From assembly GCF_027925445.1 (NCBI RefSeq), contig NZ_AP027149.1, positions 3,050,501 through 3,114,500 of the forward strand: a stretch of 64,000 nt of DNA, in the 5' to 3' direction. The position numbers were made by a program, and so were the translations under genes. Every line of letters starts with the position of its first letter. The stretch's first letter is position 1. Positions 1-7,623 of the stretch are shown one piece after another. The notes beneath the pieces are model-generated. The model saw only the letters and a program-made list of their open reading frames with translations, made no database searches and had not been told where the DNA came from. This DNA is from Methylocystis bryophila. Lineage in GTDB: Bacteria; Pseudomonadota; Alphaproteobacteria; Rhizobiales; Beijerinckiaceae.

Positions 1-642
1 CTTGGCTTGCGCGACCGGCTGCGGCTTTGCGGCGGGCGCGGCGGCGACCTGGGCGACATGGCCGGGCTTTGCCGGAGCGGGCGCAGCCGCAACCTTAGCG
101 GGAGGCGGAGCCGCGGGCGTCGGCGCGGGCTTGGGGGCTTCGGCGACCTGGCGCGGCGCGGAGCTGGCCGGCTTCGGCGTCGCCGCGACCCTGCCGCTAT
201 AGACCGGGATCACGAGACGGCTTCCCGGCGACACTTCAGAGGCGCTGGAAAAGCCGTTGACCCGGACCAGAACGTCCGTCGGGACGCCGTAGCGATTGGC
301 GACAATCTCGGGGGTTTCTCCCTCCGCGAGGGTGACCGGCGTGCCGCCCTGAGCGGTCCAGTGATCGTATCCGTTCGCCGCGGCGCCGGCGGCCGCGACG
401 GGAGGGTTGAGCGGCTGAGAGCGAACCGGGCCGGGAGCGGAGCCGCCGGAGATCGAGCCTGTCGCCACATTGTCGACCGGACGTCCGGGGCGCGAAGCCA
501 CCTTCGTTCCGAAAGGATCGGAGAAGGGATCGGACGCAAAACGACTGGCGTCCGAGCAGCCCGAAATTGTAGCCGCCGCGCCGGCCGCGAGGGCGAAACG
601 CAGCGCGACCCGAGAAAGAAGGAACTGACGCATTGTAGCCAT
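1..642 (-). CDS. NlpD-like LysM lipoprotein, 3' part beyond window
   Basis: The reading frame is open from an ATG at 642 to the window edge (214 codons), so the C-terminus is missing. It begins with an arginine-containing signal peptide and a lipobox-like ISGC at about residue 31, so it is probably a lipoprotein. A LysM-type module follows (YDHWTAQGGTPVTLAEGETP, then NRYGVPTDVLVRVNGF, residues about 85-135), then an Ala/Pro/Lys-rich linker. In this gene order (surE, pcm, then a LysM protein) the family member is usually the NlpD/M23 murein-hydrolase activator; the M23 domain would lie outside the window. A second ATG at 633 is an alternative start. Function from family and context is well supported, but the diagnostic C-terminal domain is not visible. 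Confidence 0.8.
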   Translation of the reverse strand, partial: MATMRQFLLSRVALRFALAAGAAATISGCSDASRFASDPFSDPFGTKVASRPGRPVDNVATGSISGGSAPGPVRSQPLNPPVAAAGAAANGYDHWTAQGGTPVTLAEGETPEIVANRYGVPTDVLVRVNGFSSASEVSPGSRLVIPVYSGRVAATPKPASSAPRQVAEAPKPAPTPAAPPPAKVAAAPAPAKPGHVAQVAAAPAAKPQPVAQAK

Positions 643-786
643 GACGCGACCCACCCGAACGCAAATCTGATCAGTCTCTTCTACGCCGCCCCGGTTAAGG
701 GACGGTTTAAGATGAACATAGATCGGGCAAAATCTCGAAACTGCGCACGTCTCCTGTATCGGCCTGGAGTCGCGACGCAGCGTGAT

Positions 787-1446
787 CTAGAGCCGCGCGG
801 CCAGGCCCGCCGCCGCCAAGGGCAGCCGACAGGGGCCGAGATCGGTCTCCCTGACGCCTTCTCCCGTCCGTTCAAGGCGGATGCTGCGAGTCTGGCCTTG
901 GCCCACCCGAGCGAAAACCAGAACGCCGCCGAGAGCGAGCCGCTCGACCAGCCCGGCCGGGGTGTCCCGCGTCGCGACATGGAGGATGATCCGCTCGAAA
1001 GCGCCAAGCTCCGCGGGCGGCTCGAGACCGTCGGCATGGATCACGCGTGCGTTCATGACGCCCGCGCTCGCGAGCCGCGCCGAGGCCTCCGCCGCGAGAG
1101 ACGCGTAGCGCTCGAGCGAGATCACCTCGCGCGCAAGCTGCGCGAGCACCGCCGCGGCGTAGCCCGAGCCCGATCCGACCTCGAGCACGCGATGCTCGGG
1201 CGTGACGCGAAGCGCCTCGATGCGCCGTCCGAGATCGGCGGCGGAGGGCATCGACTGGCCGCAGTCGATCGGCAGCGCCATGTCGCGATCGGCCAGATCT
1301 CGAAAGCGATGCGGCGCGAAGAGCAGCCGCGGGGCGCGCTCGATGGCGCGCATGATCGCAACGTTCCGCACGCCCGCGCGGCGCAGCTGCAAGAGCAGCG
1401 CAGCGCGCTGCTCGACCTCCGCCCCAGCCGTGAGCTCCGCGCTCAT
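787..1446 (-). CDS. pcm: Protein-L-isoaspartate O-methyltransferase
   Basis: 219 aa. It methylates L-isoaspartyl residues in damaged proteins, using SAM, in the cytoplasm. The SAM-binding motif VLEVGSGSGYAAAV lies at residues 87-100, preceded by the PCM-type segment MALPIDCGQSMPSAADLGRR, which contains the conserved GQSxPS/T-like signature (here GQSMPS). The start was set at 1446 because this ATG overlaps the TGA of surE by four bases (ATGA), implying translational coupling; a longer in-frame upstream extension lies inside surE and has no domain. surE-pcm-nlpD is a conserved stationary-phase and repair block in proteobacteria. Confidence 0.9.
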   Translation of the reverse strand: MSAELTAGAEVEQRAALLLQLRRAGVRNVAIMRAIERAPRLLFAPHRFRDLADRDMALPIDCGQSMPSAADLGRRIEALRVTPEHRVLEVGSGSGYAAAVLAQLAREVISLERYASLAAEASARLASAGVMNARVIHADGLEPPAELGAFERIILHVATRDTPAGLVERLALGGVLVFARVGQGQTRSIRLERTGEGVRETDLGPCRLPLAAAGLAARL

Positions 1447-2213
1447 GTCTCGACCTCGAAGATCGAGGCCAGCGTCGTCACGGTCGGATGATCGGTCAGG
1501 TCGAGCTTGAGCGGCGTGATTGAGATCAGACGCTTCTCGAGCGCCTCGAGATCGGTGCCCGCTTCCGGGGTGAAGTCGGCCCGGCGGAAGGCGATCCAAT
1601 GATAGGGATTGCCGCGGCCGTCGCGGCGGTCCTCGACATACATGAGATCGGCGCTTCGGCGACCCTGCACGGTGATCGCCACGCCCTTGACGTCCTCGGC
1701 CGGACAGGGCGGAAAATTCACATTCATCAGGACGTTCTGCGGAACGCCCGCCGCGATGAGCCGGCGCAGCACGGAAGCGGCATGGGCCTCAACGCAATCC
1801 CAGTGCCCCTCGCGCCGGCCGGAAAAGAAATCATAGGCCTGCGAGAGCGCGATCGAGGGAATGCCGAGCAAGGCGCCCTCCATCGCCGCCGCGATGGTGC
1901 CCGAATAGGTCACGTCCTCGGCGACGTTTTGGCCGTTGTTCACCCCCGAGAGCACGAGGTCGGGCGGCCGGTCCATGAGCTTCCTGACCGCGACGATCAC
2001 GCAGTCGGTGGGCGTGCCCCTCACCGCGAAGTGACGCGGCGAGATCTCCCTTATGCGGAGCGGATCAGTCAGCGATAGCGAATGGGCGACGCCGGACTGA
2101 TCGGATTCCGGCGCGACGACGAAGATGTCGTCCGAGAATTGGCGCGCTATTTTTTCGAGGAGAGCGAGGCCCGGCGCGTGCACCCCGTCGTCATTACTGA
2201 GAAGAATGCGCAT
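1443..2213 (-). CDS. surE: 5'/3'-nucleotidase SurE
   Basis: 256 aa, the usual family length. SurE is a metal-dependent nucleoside monophosphate phosphatase acting in stationary phase. The N-terminus MRILLSNDDGVHAPGL carries the diagnostic NDDG with the metal-binding Asp pair (D8, D9). Further conserved blocks are VVAPESDQSGVAHSLS, SGVNNGQNVAEDVTYSGTI (family SGxNxG...YSGTVxAA) and LMNVNFP. The gene is read toward pcm, whose start overlaps its stop. It lies about 345 bases downstream of serS, separated by a structured repeat element. Confidence 0.95.
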   Translation of the reverse strand: MRILLSNDDGVHAPGLALLEKIARQFSDDIFVVAPESDQSGVAHSLSLTDPLRIREISPRHFAVRGTPTDCVIVAVRKLMDRPPDLVLSGVNNGQNVAEDVTYSGTIAAAMEGALLGIPSIALSQAYDFFSGRREGHWDCVEAHAASVLRRLIAAGVPQNVLMNVNFPPCPAEDVKGVAITVQGRRSADLMYVEDRRDGRGNPYHWIAFRRADFTPEAGTDLEALEKRLISITPLKLDLTDHPTVTTLASIFEVET

Positions 2214-2241
2214 GCCGCTCGCTTTGCTTCTGTAGCCCGTG

Positions 2242-2281
2242 TCTCTCCCCTCCCCCCTTGTGGGGGAGGGCTAGGGAGGGG
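2242..2281. repeat. CT/AG-rich palindromic repeat, copy 1
   Basis: A pyrimidine-rich half (ctcccctcccccc) followed by ttgt and a purine-rich half (gggggagggctagggaggggg). It folds into a hairpin and matches the layout of three other copies in this window (3957-3996, 4037-4078, 30046-30085). It is intergenic, just upstream of surE. Confidence 0.7.
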
Positions 2282-2347
2282 GCGGTGGATCGATTCCCAA
2301 AAAAGCGCGCCGCCCCTGAGACCTTCGCCGACAGCGGCGGCAGTTCG

Positions 2348-2488
2348 TCATTGATTGTATGAAGGCGATTATGCGTGGAAGCGAGATGGACTCAAGGACG
2401 GCGCTACGCGCCGCCGCCGAAGGCGGTTGCGAAGCAATCCTTGACTTCATATCGCTCCCACGCGACGCTCCACCATGCAATTCAATGA
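2348..2488. repeat. 141-bp structured element with 51-nt inverted arms
   Basis: Arms at 2348-2398 and 2438-2488 are imperfect inverted repeats; the core gcgtggaagcgagatgga pairs with the complement of the right arm with few mismatches. The 39-base centre (2399-2437) contains two small GC hairpins. Because of the symmetry both strands read into similar short peptides, which explains short apparent reading frames here; these are not called as genes. It fills most of the surE-serS gap and may be a palindromic mobile repeat or a structured RNA. Confidence 0.6.
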
Positions 2489-2558
2489 TAAATCTGCTCT
2501 CCCGGGTCAGTCTTGCGTCCGGTGAGCCGCGCCCAACCTTGCCGGCGACACCGCCATC

Positions 2559-3884
2559 TCACCTCTCGCGCCCGATGCGCTCTATTCCGCCCATATAAGG
2601 CCGCAAAACCTTGGGCACGGTGATCGAGCCGTCGGCCTCCTGATAGTTCTCCAGCACCGCGACGAGCGCGCGCCCGACCGCGACGCCGGAGCCGTTGAGC
2701 GTGTGCACGAAGCTCAAGCTCCCGCCCTCGCTCGCGCGATAGCGCGCATTCATGCGCCGCGCCTGGAAATCGCCGCAGACCGAGCAGGAGGAAATCTCGC
2801 GATATTTCCCCTGCCCCGGCAGCCAGACCTCGAGATCATAGGTCTTTTGCGACGCGAAGCCCATGTCCCCCGTGCAGAGCACGACCTTGCGATAGGGAAG
2901 CTCCAGAAGCTGCAGCACCTTCTCGGCGCAGCCGGTCATGCGTTCATGCTCTTCGAGCGACTGCTCGGGCGTCGTGATCGAGACGAGCTCGACTTTATAG
3001 AACTGATGCTGGCGAATCATGCCCCGCGTGTCGCGCCCCGCGGCCCCCGCCTCGGCGCGAAAGCAATAGGTGCCGGCGGTCATACGCAGTGGCAGCTGCG
3101 ATTCATCGAGGATGAGCCCGCTGGCGAGATTGGTCAGCGGGACCTCGGCGGTGGGGATGAGCCAGTAGCTTGCCGTCGCTTCATCCTGGCCTGTCCCCGA
3201 GGCCGGACGCCCCGCCGTCACAGAGAACTGATCCTCGCGAAACTTCGGCAGCTGCGCCGTGCCAAACATGGCCGCATCGCGCACGAGCAGTGGCGGCGCC
3301 ACTTCCGTATAGCCATGCTGGTCTGTGTGCAGATCGAGCATGAATTGCGCGAGCGCGCGCTCGAGCCGCGCGAGCTTGCCCTTGTTGACGACGAAGCGTG
3401 CGCCGGAAATCTTCGCCGCCGCCTCGAAGTCCATGAGGCCGAGGCCCTCGCCGAGTTCGAAATGCTCCTTCGGCGTGAAGTCGAAGTTCCTCAGTTTGCC
3501 CCAGCGGACGACCTCGACATTGTCGTTCTCGTCCCTGCCGCCGGGAGCGCTTTGCAGGGGAGAGTTGGGGATCTCGCCAAGCGCATCCTCAAGCGTCTTG
3601 ATCGCTTCGCGCTCGGCGGCCTCGAGCTTCGGCCAGTCCTCCTTGATCTTCGCGACCTCGGCCTTCAGCGCCTCGGCTTTTGCCTGATCCTTCTCCTTGA
3701 GCGCGACGCCGATCTCCTTAGAGGCCGCGTTACGGCGCTCCTGCGCGCGCTGCAGCGCCGAGATCGCCATCTTGCGCGCGTCGTCGAGGGACACCAGCCG
3801 GTCGGCAATGGGCTCCAGGCCGCGCCGCGCGCGCGCCGCGTCAAAGGCTTGTGGGTCGTCGCGAATAAGCTTGATGTCGTGCAT
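2559..3884 (-). CDS. serS: Seryl-tRNA synthetase
   Basis: 441 aa, full length for bacterial SerS; it charges tRNA-Ser and tRNA-Sec. The N-terminal long coiled-coil arm is visible at residues about 30-110 (charged heptad-like stretch with many K/E/A), followed by the class II catalytic core. Motif 2 is seen in GTYCFRAEAGAAGRDTRGMIRQHQF and motif 3 in GSGVAVGRALVAVLEN near the C-terminus, with the TAEVPLTN block between. The start MHDIKLIRDDP is the canonical SerS N-terminus. It is the first gene upstream of surE on this strand. The region between it and the acetyltransferase holds two inverted palindromic repeats. Confidence 0.97.
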   Translation of the reverse strand: MHDIKLIRDDPQAFDAARARRGLEPIADRLVSLDDARKMAISALQRAQERRNAASKEIGVALKEKDQAKAEALKAEVAKIKEDWPKLEAAEREAIKTLEDALGEIPNSPLQSAPGGRDENDNVEVVRWGKLRNFDFTPKEHFELGEGLGLMDFEAAAKISGARFVVNKGKLARLERALAQFMLDLHTDQHGYTEVAPPLLVRDAAMFGTAQLPKFREDQFSVTAGRPASGTGQDEATASYWLIPTAEVPLTNLASGLILDESQLPLRMTAGTYCFRAEAGAAGRDTRGMIRQHQFYKVELVSITTPEQSLEEHERMTGCAEKVLQLLELPYRKVVLCTGDMGFASQKTYDLEVWLPGQGKYREISSCSVCGDFQARRMNARYRASEGGSLSFVHTLNGSGVAVGRALVAVLENYQEADGSITVPKVLRPYMGGIERIGRER

Positions 3885-3956
3885 GAAGGAAGCCGCCGGG
3901 GAAAGAGGAAGGCCGCCTTGTCCCGCAAGGCCGCGAGAGCGTCAAGGAGCCGAAGC

Positions 3957-3996
3957 GCCCCCTCCCCAACCCTCCCCCGCTTCGCGGGAGAGGGAG
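3957..3996. repeat. CT/AG-rich palindromic repeat, copy 2
   Basis: The core ccctcccccgcttcgcgggagagggag forms a hairpin around gcttcgc. It lies 40 bases from copy 3 in opposite orientation, so the pair can also form a longer cruciform between the acetyltransferase 3' end and the serS 5' end. Confidence 0.75.
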
Positions 3997-4036
3997 CACG
4001 GTTGCGCCCGTCATCGAGAGTTCGCGTAACGCTGGC

Positions 4037-4078
4037 CGCCCCCTCTCCCGCGAAGCGGGGGAGGGTACGGGAGGGGGG
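4037..4078. repeat. CT/AG-rich palindromic repeat, copy 3 (inverted relative to copy 2)
   Basis: The core ccctctcccgcgaagcgggg followed by gagggtacgggagggg is the reverse complement layout of copy 2. It sits directly downstream of the acetyltransferase stop codon and may act as a transcription-terminating or mRNA-stabilising hairpin, although no T-run follows. Confidence 0.75.
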
Positions 4079-4082
4079 TTCC

Positions 4083-4697
4083 TCACCCCGCCTTCGGCAA
4101 TTGCGGCTGCGGATGCGAGGGAATGTCGCCCTCGAGAATCGCAAAGAGCAGATGATCGCGCCACTGCCCGTTGATGCTGAGATAGGAGCGCGCATAGCCT
4201 TCCTGCGTGAAGCCGACACGCAGCAGCAGGCGCTTAGACGGCTCGTTCGTCGGCAGGCAGGCCGCCTCGATCCGATGCAGCCCCTGGAACTCGAAAGCGT
4301 AGTCGATCGTCGCGCGCACCGCGCGGGTCATGATGCCCTGCCCCGCGTAAGGCTGACCCATCCAATAGCCGAGCGTCGCCGCCTGCGAGACCCCGCGCCG
4401 CACATGGCCGAGCGACAATCCGCCGACGAGCGCGTGGTCCTCTTCGCGGAAGACAAAATAGCTGTAAGCCTCGTCGCGCGCGGCTTCCTCCGCGTGGCGC
4501 TTGACGCGGAAGCGGAAGGCCATGCGCGTCAGATCGTCATGCGGCCACACCGGCTCCCAGGGAGTCAGAAAAGCGCGACTCTTCTCTCGCAGCGAGGCCC
4601 ACTCGGCATAGTCGCGCATCTGACAGGGACGCAGATAGATCCCCTCGCCTCGAATCGTGACCTCGCGCCTCGGAAAGCTTACGCCGAAAAGCGCCAT
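4083..4697 (-). CDS. GNAT N-acetyltransferase, RimJ/RimL type
   Basis: 204 aa. It has the RimJ-like GNAT fold: IYLRPCQMRDYAEWASLR at the start, HALVGGLSLGHVRRG as beta strand 4, and the acetyl-CoA loop YWMGQPYAGQGIMTRAVRA (Q/RxxGxG/A-like AGQGIM) at about residues 115-135. The family acetylates N-termini of ribosomal proteins or small amines; the substrate is not evident. The ATG at 4697 is preferred; a GTG at 4703 overlapping the thrC stop is the alternative. In related genomes thrC is usually followed by an M16 peptidase gene and then this acetyltransferase; here the M16 gene is absent. Confidence 0.88.
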   Translation of the reverse strand: MALFGVSFPRREVTIRGEGIYLRPCQMRDYAEWASLREKSRAFLTPWEPVWPHDDLTRMAFRFRVKRHAEEAARDEAYSYFVFREEDHALVGGLSLGHVRRGVSQAATLGYWMGQPYAGQGIMTRAVRATIDYAFEFQGLHRIEAACLPTNEPSKRLLLRVGFTQEGYARSYLSINGQWRDHLLFAILEGDIPSHPQPQLPKAG

Positions 4698-4699
4698 GG

Positions 4700-6115
4700 T
4701 CACGCCCCTGCGCCGACGCGCGCCGCTCGCGCATGCTCCAGGATGAAGCGTTTCACGGTCTCGGAGTCCCTCTTCATGCGCGCAATTCTTTCCTTTCCTT
4801 CTAGAACCGGGGCCAGCCGCGGCGGCGGCTCGATGCGCAGGCCGATCGCGCGCTCGATCGCGTCAGGAAATTTCGCCGGATGGGCGGTCGACAGCGCGAC
4901 GACCGGCGTTCCTGGGCTTTTCTCGAGTTGCGCCCGCGCCGCGCGGACGCCCGTCGCCGTATGCGGATCAATCACATATCCGCTGTCGCGATAGGTCCGG
5001 GCGATCTCGGCCTGGGTCTCGGCCTCATTAACGGCCAGCGCGTCGAAATCCTCGCGAACCGCTCTTAGCGCCCCCGGCGGGATTTCAAAAGCCCCGTCGC
5101 GGTCGAGGGCCTCGAAGGCCTGAACCACGCTACCCGAATCGCGGCCGATCGCGTCGAAAAGCAGCCGCTCGAAATTCGAGGAGAGCTGAATATCCATCGA
5201 CGGCGATTGCGTCGGCGTCACGCCGCGAGGCTCGTAGCGTCCCGTCGCCAGAGCCCGCGCCAGAATATCGTTCTCATTCGTCGCGACGATGAGCCGCTCG
5301 ACCGGAAGCCCCATGCGCTTCGCGACATAGCCCGCGAGCACGTCCCCGAAATTTCCCGTGGGCACGGCGAAGGAAATCTTGCGATGGGGAGAGCCGAGCG
5401 TCACGGCGCTCGTAAAGTAGTAGACCATTTGCGCGACGACGCGCGCCCAGTTGATCGAATTGACCCCGGCGAGACCTACGCCGCGGCGGAAGGACTCGTC
5501 GCGGAAGAGGCCCTTGAGCAGCGTCTGCGCATCGTCGAAGGAGCCGTCGAGCGCGATCGCGTGAACGTTTGCGTCGGCGACGGTCGTCATCTGACGTCGC
5601 TGCACGTCGGAGACCCGCCCGTCCGGATAGAGGATGAAGACGTCGACGTTGGCGCGCCCACGGAACGCTTCAATCGCTGCCGCGCCCGTGTCGCCCGAAG
5701 TCGCCCCGACAATCGTCGCGCGCAAGCCGCGCGTCTCCAGGAGGGCGTCCATGAGCCGCCCCAGGAGCTGCATAGCCAGATCCTTGAACGCGAGCGTCGG
5801 CCCGTGAAAAAGCTCCAGGACGAAAAGATTATCGCCGATCTGCGTGAGCGGCGCGACCGCCGCATGCGAGAATGTGGCGTAGGCGCCTCGGGCCGCCTGA
5901 TGCAGGAGGTCCCGCGGCAATCCTTCGGTGAAGGGCGCGATCAGGGTTTCCGCCGTCTCGGCGTAAGGACGGCCGGCGAAGGCTGCGATCTCCTTATGGT
6001 CGACGGTCGGATAGCGGCGTGGGACGTAAAGTCCGCCGTCGGCGGCCAGTCCCGTCAGCACCACCTCGTCGAAGGGAAGCTCGGGCGCGCGCCCTCGCGT
6101 GGAAATATAGTCCAA
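4700..6115 (-). CDS. thrC: Threonine synthase
   Basis: 471 aa. A PLP enzyme converting O-phosphohomoserine to threonine. The start MDYISTRGRAPELPFDEVVLTGLA is typical of the family. The PLP lysine is in HGPTLAFKDLAMQ (about residue 114), ATSGDTGAAAIEA is the phosphate-binding loop, and a further glycine-rich block reads AVPTGNFGDVLAGY. Length matches the long proteobacterial ThrC class. The stop sits 2 bases inside a GTG and 2 bases before the ATG of the acetyltransferase, suggesting co-transcription. The upstream 196 bases to the CoxF-like gene contain no recognisable gene. Confidence 0.97.
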   Translation of the reverse strand: MDYISTRGRAPELPFDEVVLTGLAADGGLYVPRRYPTVDHKEIAAFAGRPYAETAETLIAPFTEGLPRDLLHQAARGAYATFSHAAVAPLTQIGDNLFVLELFHGPTLAFKDLAMQLLGRLMDALLETRGLRATIVGATSGDTGAAAIEAFRGRANVDVFILYPDGRVSDVQRRQMTTVADANVHAIALDGSFDDAQTLLKGLFRDESFRRGVGLAGVNSINWARVVAQMVYYFTSAVTLGSPHRKISFAVPTGNFGDVLAGYVAKRMGLPVERLIVATNENDILARALATGRYEPRGVTPTQSPSMDIQLSSNFERLLFDAIGRDSGSVVQAFEALDRDGAFEIPPGALRAVREDFDALAVNEAETQAEIARTYRDSGYVIDPHTATGVRAARAQLEKSPGTPVVALSTAHPAKFPDAIERAIGLRIEPPPRLAPVLEGKERIARMKRDSETVKRFILEHARAARVGAGA

Positions 6116-6311
6116 GGCTCGACTTTCATTGCCCGACGGCGGAGGCCGAAACGGGCGAGAATCTTAGCACGGAGAAAGCCGCAAGGCGAAGGCGCCCTCG
6201 GCGTTGCTCCAAAGGATCGCGCTCCGCAGGGGCCGTCTGGAAGGACCCGCCTCCCCGCGGCTTCGAGGCTTGCGCCTTCGCGCGCGTGACCGCGCCGCGC
6301 AGGATAGGGAT

Positions 6312-6455
6312 TCAGCCCGCGGGGTGATGAGAGGCGATGCCGAGCTTCACGATCGTGACGACGTAGATGAGCGCCATGAAGAGGCCCACGCCCACCGCGA
6401 TCGCCAGATTACGCTTGCGCTTCGCGGCCTCCCGCGGATCCTCGGGCTTGCTCAC
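6312..6455 (-). CDS. Small CoxF-like cytochrome oxidase assembly membrane protein
   Basis: 47 aa starting with GTG that overlaps the ctaB stop by four bases (GTGA). A charged N-terminus (SKPEDPREAAKRKRN) precedes one transmembrane helix (residues about 17-40, LAIAVGVGLFMALIYVVTIV), then a short tail. Small proteins of exactly this shape sit between ctaB and ctaG in alphaproteobacterial aa3 oxidase operons and are annotated as CoxF. No ctaG, coxC or surf1 follows here. Too short for domain proof; the call rests on topology, charge pattern and coupling to ctaB. Confidence 0.7.
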   Translation of the reverse strand: MSKPEDPREAAKRKRNLAIAVGVGLFMALIYVVTIVKLGIASHHPAG

Positions 6456-7393
6456 AGAACAACCCCCGAGAGAGACAAAAGCCGTTCGATCACAAGGATG
6501 GAGAACAAAAGAAAGAGATAGGCGATCGAGAAGCCGAAGAGCCGCCAAGCGGCCTTGCTCGCCGCGGCGCCCTCGCGCAGCGCATAGACTCGCCAGGAGC
6601 ACCACAGAAACGCCGCGCCCAGCACGACCGCCGCGACGCCATAAGCGGCCGAGGCGAAGCCGAGGAGGCAGGGCGCGAGTCCCAGCGGTACCAACACCAG
6701 GGTGTAGAGCAGAATTTCGAGGCGCGTGCGGTCCGGACCGGCCACCACCGGCAGCATAGGCACGCCCGCGCGGGTGTAATCCTCGTTCTTGACGAGCGCC
6801 AGCGCCCAGAAATGCGGCGGCGTCCAGACGAAGATGATCGCGAAGAGCACGATGCTCGCCAGGCCCATCTCGCCGGTCGCCGCGGCATAGGCGACGATCG
6901 GCGGAAGCGCGCCAGCCGCTCCGCCGATGACGATATTCATGGGCGTCGCGCGCTTGAGCCACATCGTGTAGATGACGACATAGAAGAAGATCGTGAAGGC
7001 GAGAAGCGCCGCGGCGAGCCAATTGGCGGCGAGGCCGAGCGTGAGGACCGAGAGGCCGGCGAGCACGAGACCAAAGGCCAGCGCCTCTTCGGGATTGAGC
7101 CGCCCCGCCGGGATGGGCCGGCCGCTCGTTCGCACCATGAGCCGATCGATATCGGCCTCGTACCACATGTTGAGCGCGCCGGAGGCGCCGCCGCCCATGG
7201 CGATGGCGATGAGCGAGGCCAGGGCGAGCACGGGATGAGGCGGCGTCGGCGCGAGAAGCAGGCCGGCGAGCGCCGTGAAGACGACAAGCGACATCACGCG
7301 CGGCTTCAGGAGCGCGAAATAGTCGGCGGGAGAAGCGGAGAACGGTTGGTCGAGGCTTCGGCCCGCGTCCGTGGCGAAAGTCGTGTCGCTCAT
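6452..7393 (-). CDS. ctaB: Protoheme IX farnesyltransferase (heme O synthase)
   Basis: 313 aa integral membrane UbiA-family prenyltransferase that attaches farnesyl to heme b for cytochrome oxidases. The first Asp-rich motif is NMWYEADIDRLMVRTSGRP (about residues 80-98; NxxxDxxxD), with TPPHFWALAL and KNEDYTRAGVPMLPVV typical of CtaB. Seven to nine hydrophobic helices are visible. The ATG at 7393 was chosen since homologues begin just before the segment ADYFALLKPRVMSL; upstream in-frame codons look non-coding. No coxB or coxA precedes it, unlike the usual operon; ntrX lies 230 bases upstream. Confidence 0.95.
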   Translation of the reverse strand: MSDTTFATDAGRSLDQPFSASPADYFALLKPRVMSLVVFTALAGLLLAPTPPHPVLALASLIAIAMGGGASGALNMWYEADIDRLMVRTSGRPIPAGRLNPEEALAFGLVLAGLSVLTLGLAANWLAAALLAFTIFFYVVIYTMWLKRATPMNIVIGGAAGALPPIVAYAAATGEMGLASIVLFAIIFVWTPPHFWALALVKNEDYTRAGVPMLPVVAGPDRTRLEILLYTLVLVPLGLAPCLLGFASAAYGVAAVVLGAAFLWCSWRVYALREGAAASKAAWRLFGFSIAYLFLLFSILVIERLLSLSGVVL

Positions 7394-7623
7394 TTGGTCC
7401 GATCCATCGGCGCGCTCGGTCGGAGCGCCCGCTTCGCGCAGTAAAGCCAGGACTCCGCGCGGCTCATAAGGGACTCGTATCGCCGAGCAAGGGCCCATCC
7501 CAAAGCGCTTCAACCATATTGTGAGACCCTGCGCAATTGCTGCGTCGCACCAAGTTGTCGCAGGCCCGCCCGAATGCAGCGCGATCTGCGCAGGCGCCGC
7601 GCTCGGCCCCCGGCTTCGCCAGC
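7394..7623. other. Intergenic region between ntrX 3' end and ctaB
   Basis: About 230 bases with no convincing gene on either strand. It must hold the ctaB promoter if ctaB is transcribed independently of ntrX. I see no oxidase subunit remnant and no clear terminator. Confidence 0.5.

Noticed and set aside
2703..4994. Very long plus-strand open frame opposite serS and the acetyltransferase
   Set aside because: High-GC coding DNA gives long antisense frames. This one is arginine/leucine-rich without a domain, and the opposite strand encodes proteins with clear catalytic motifs.
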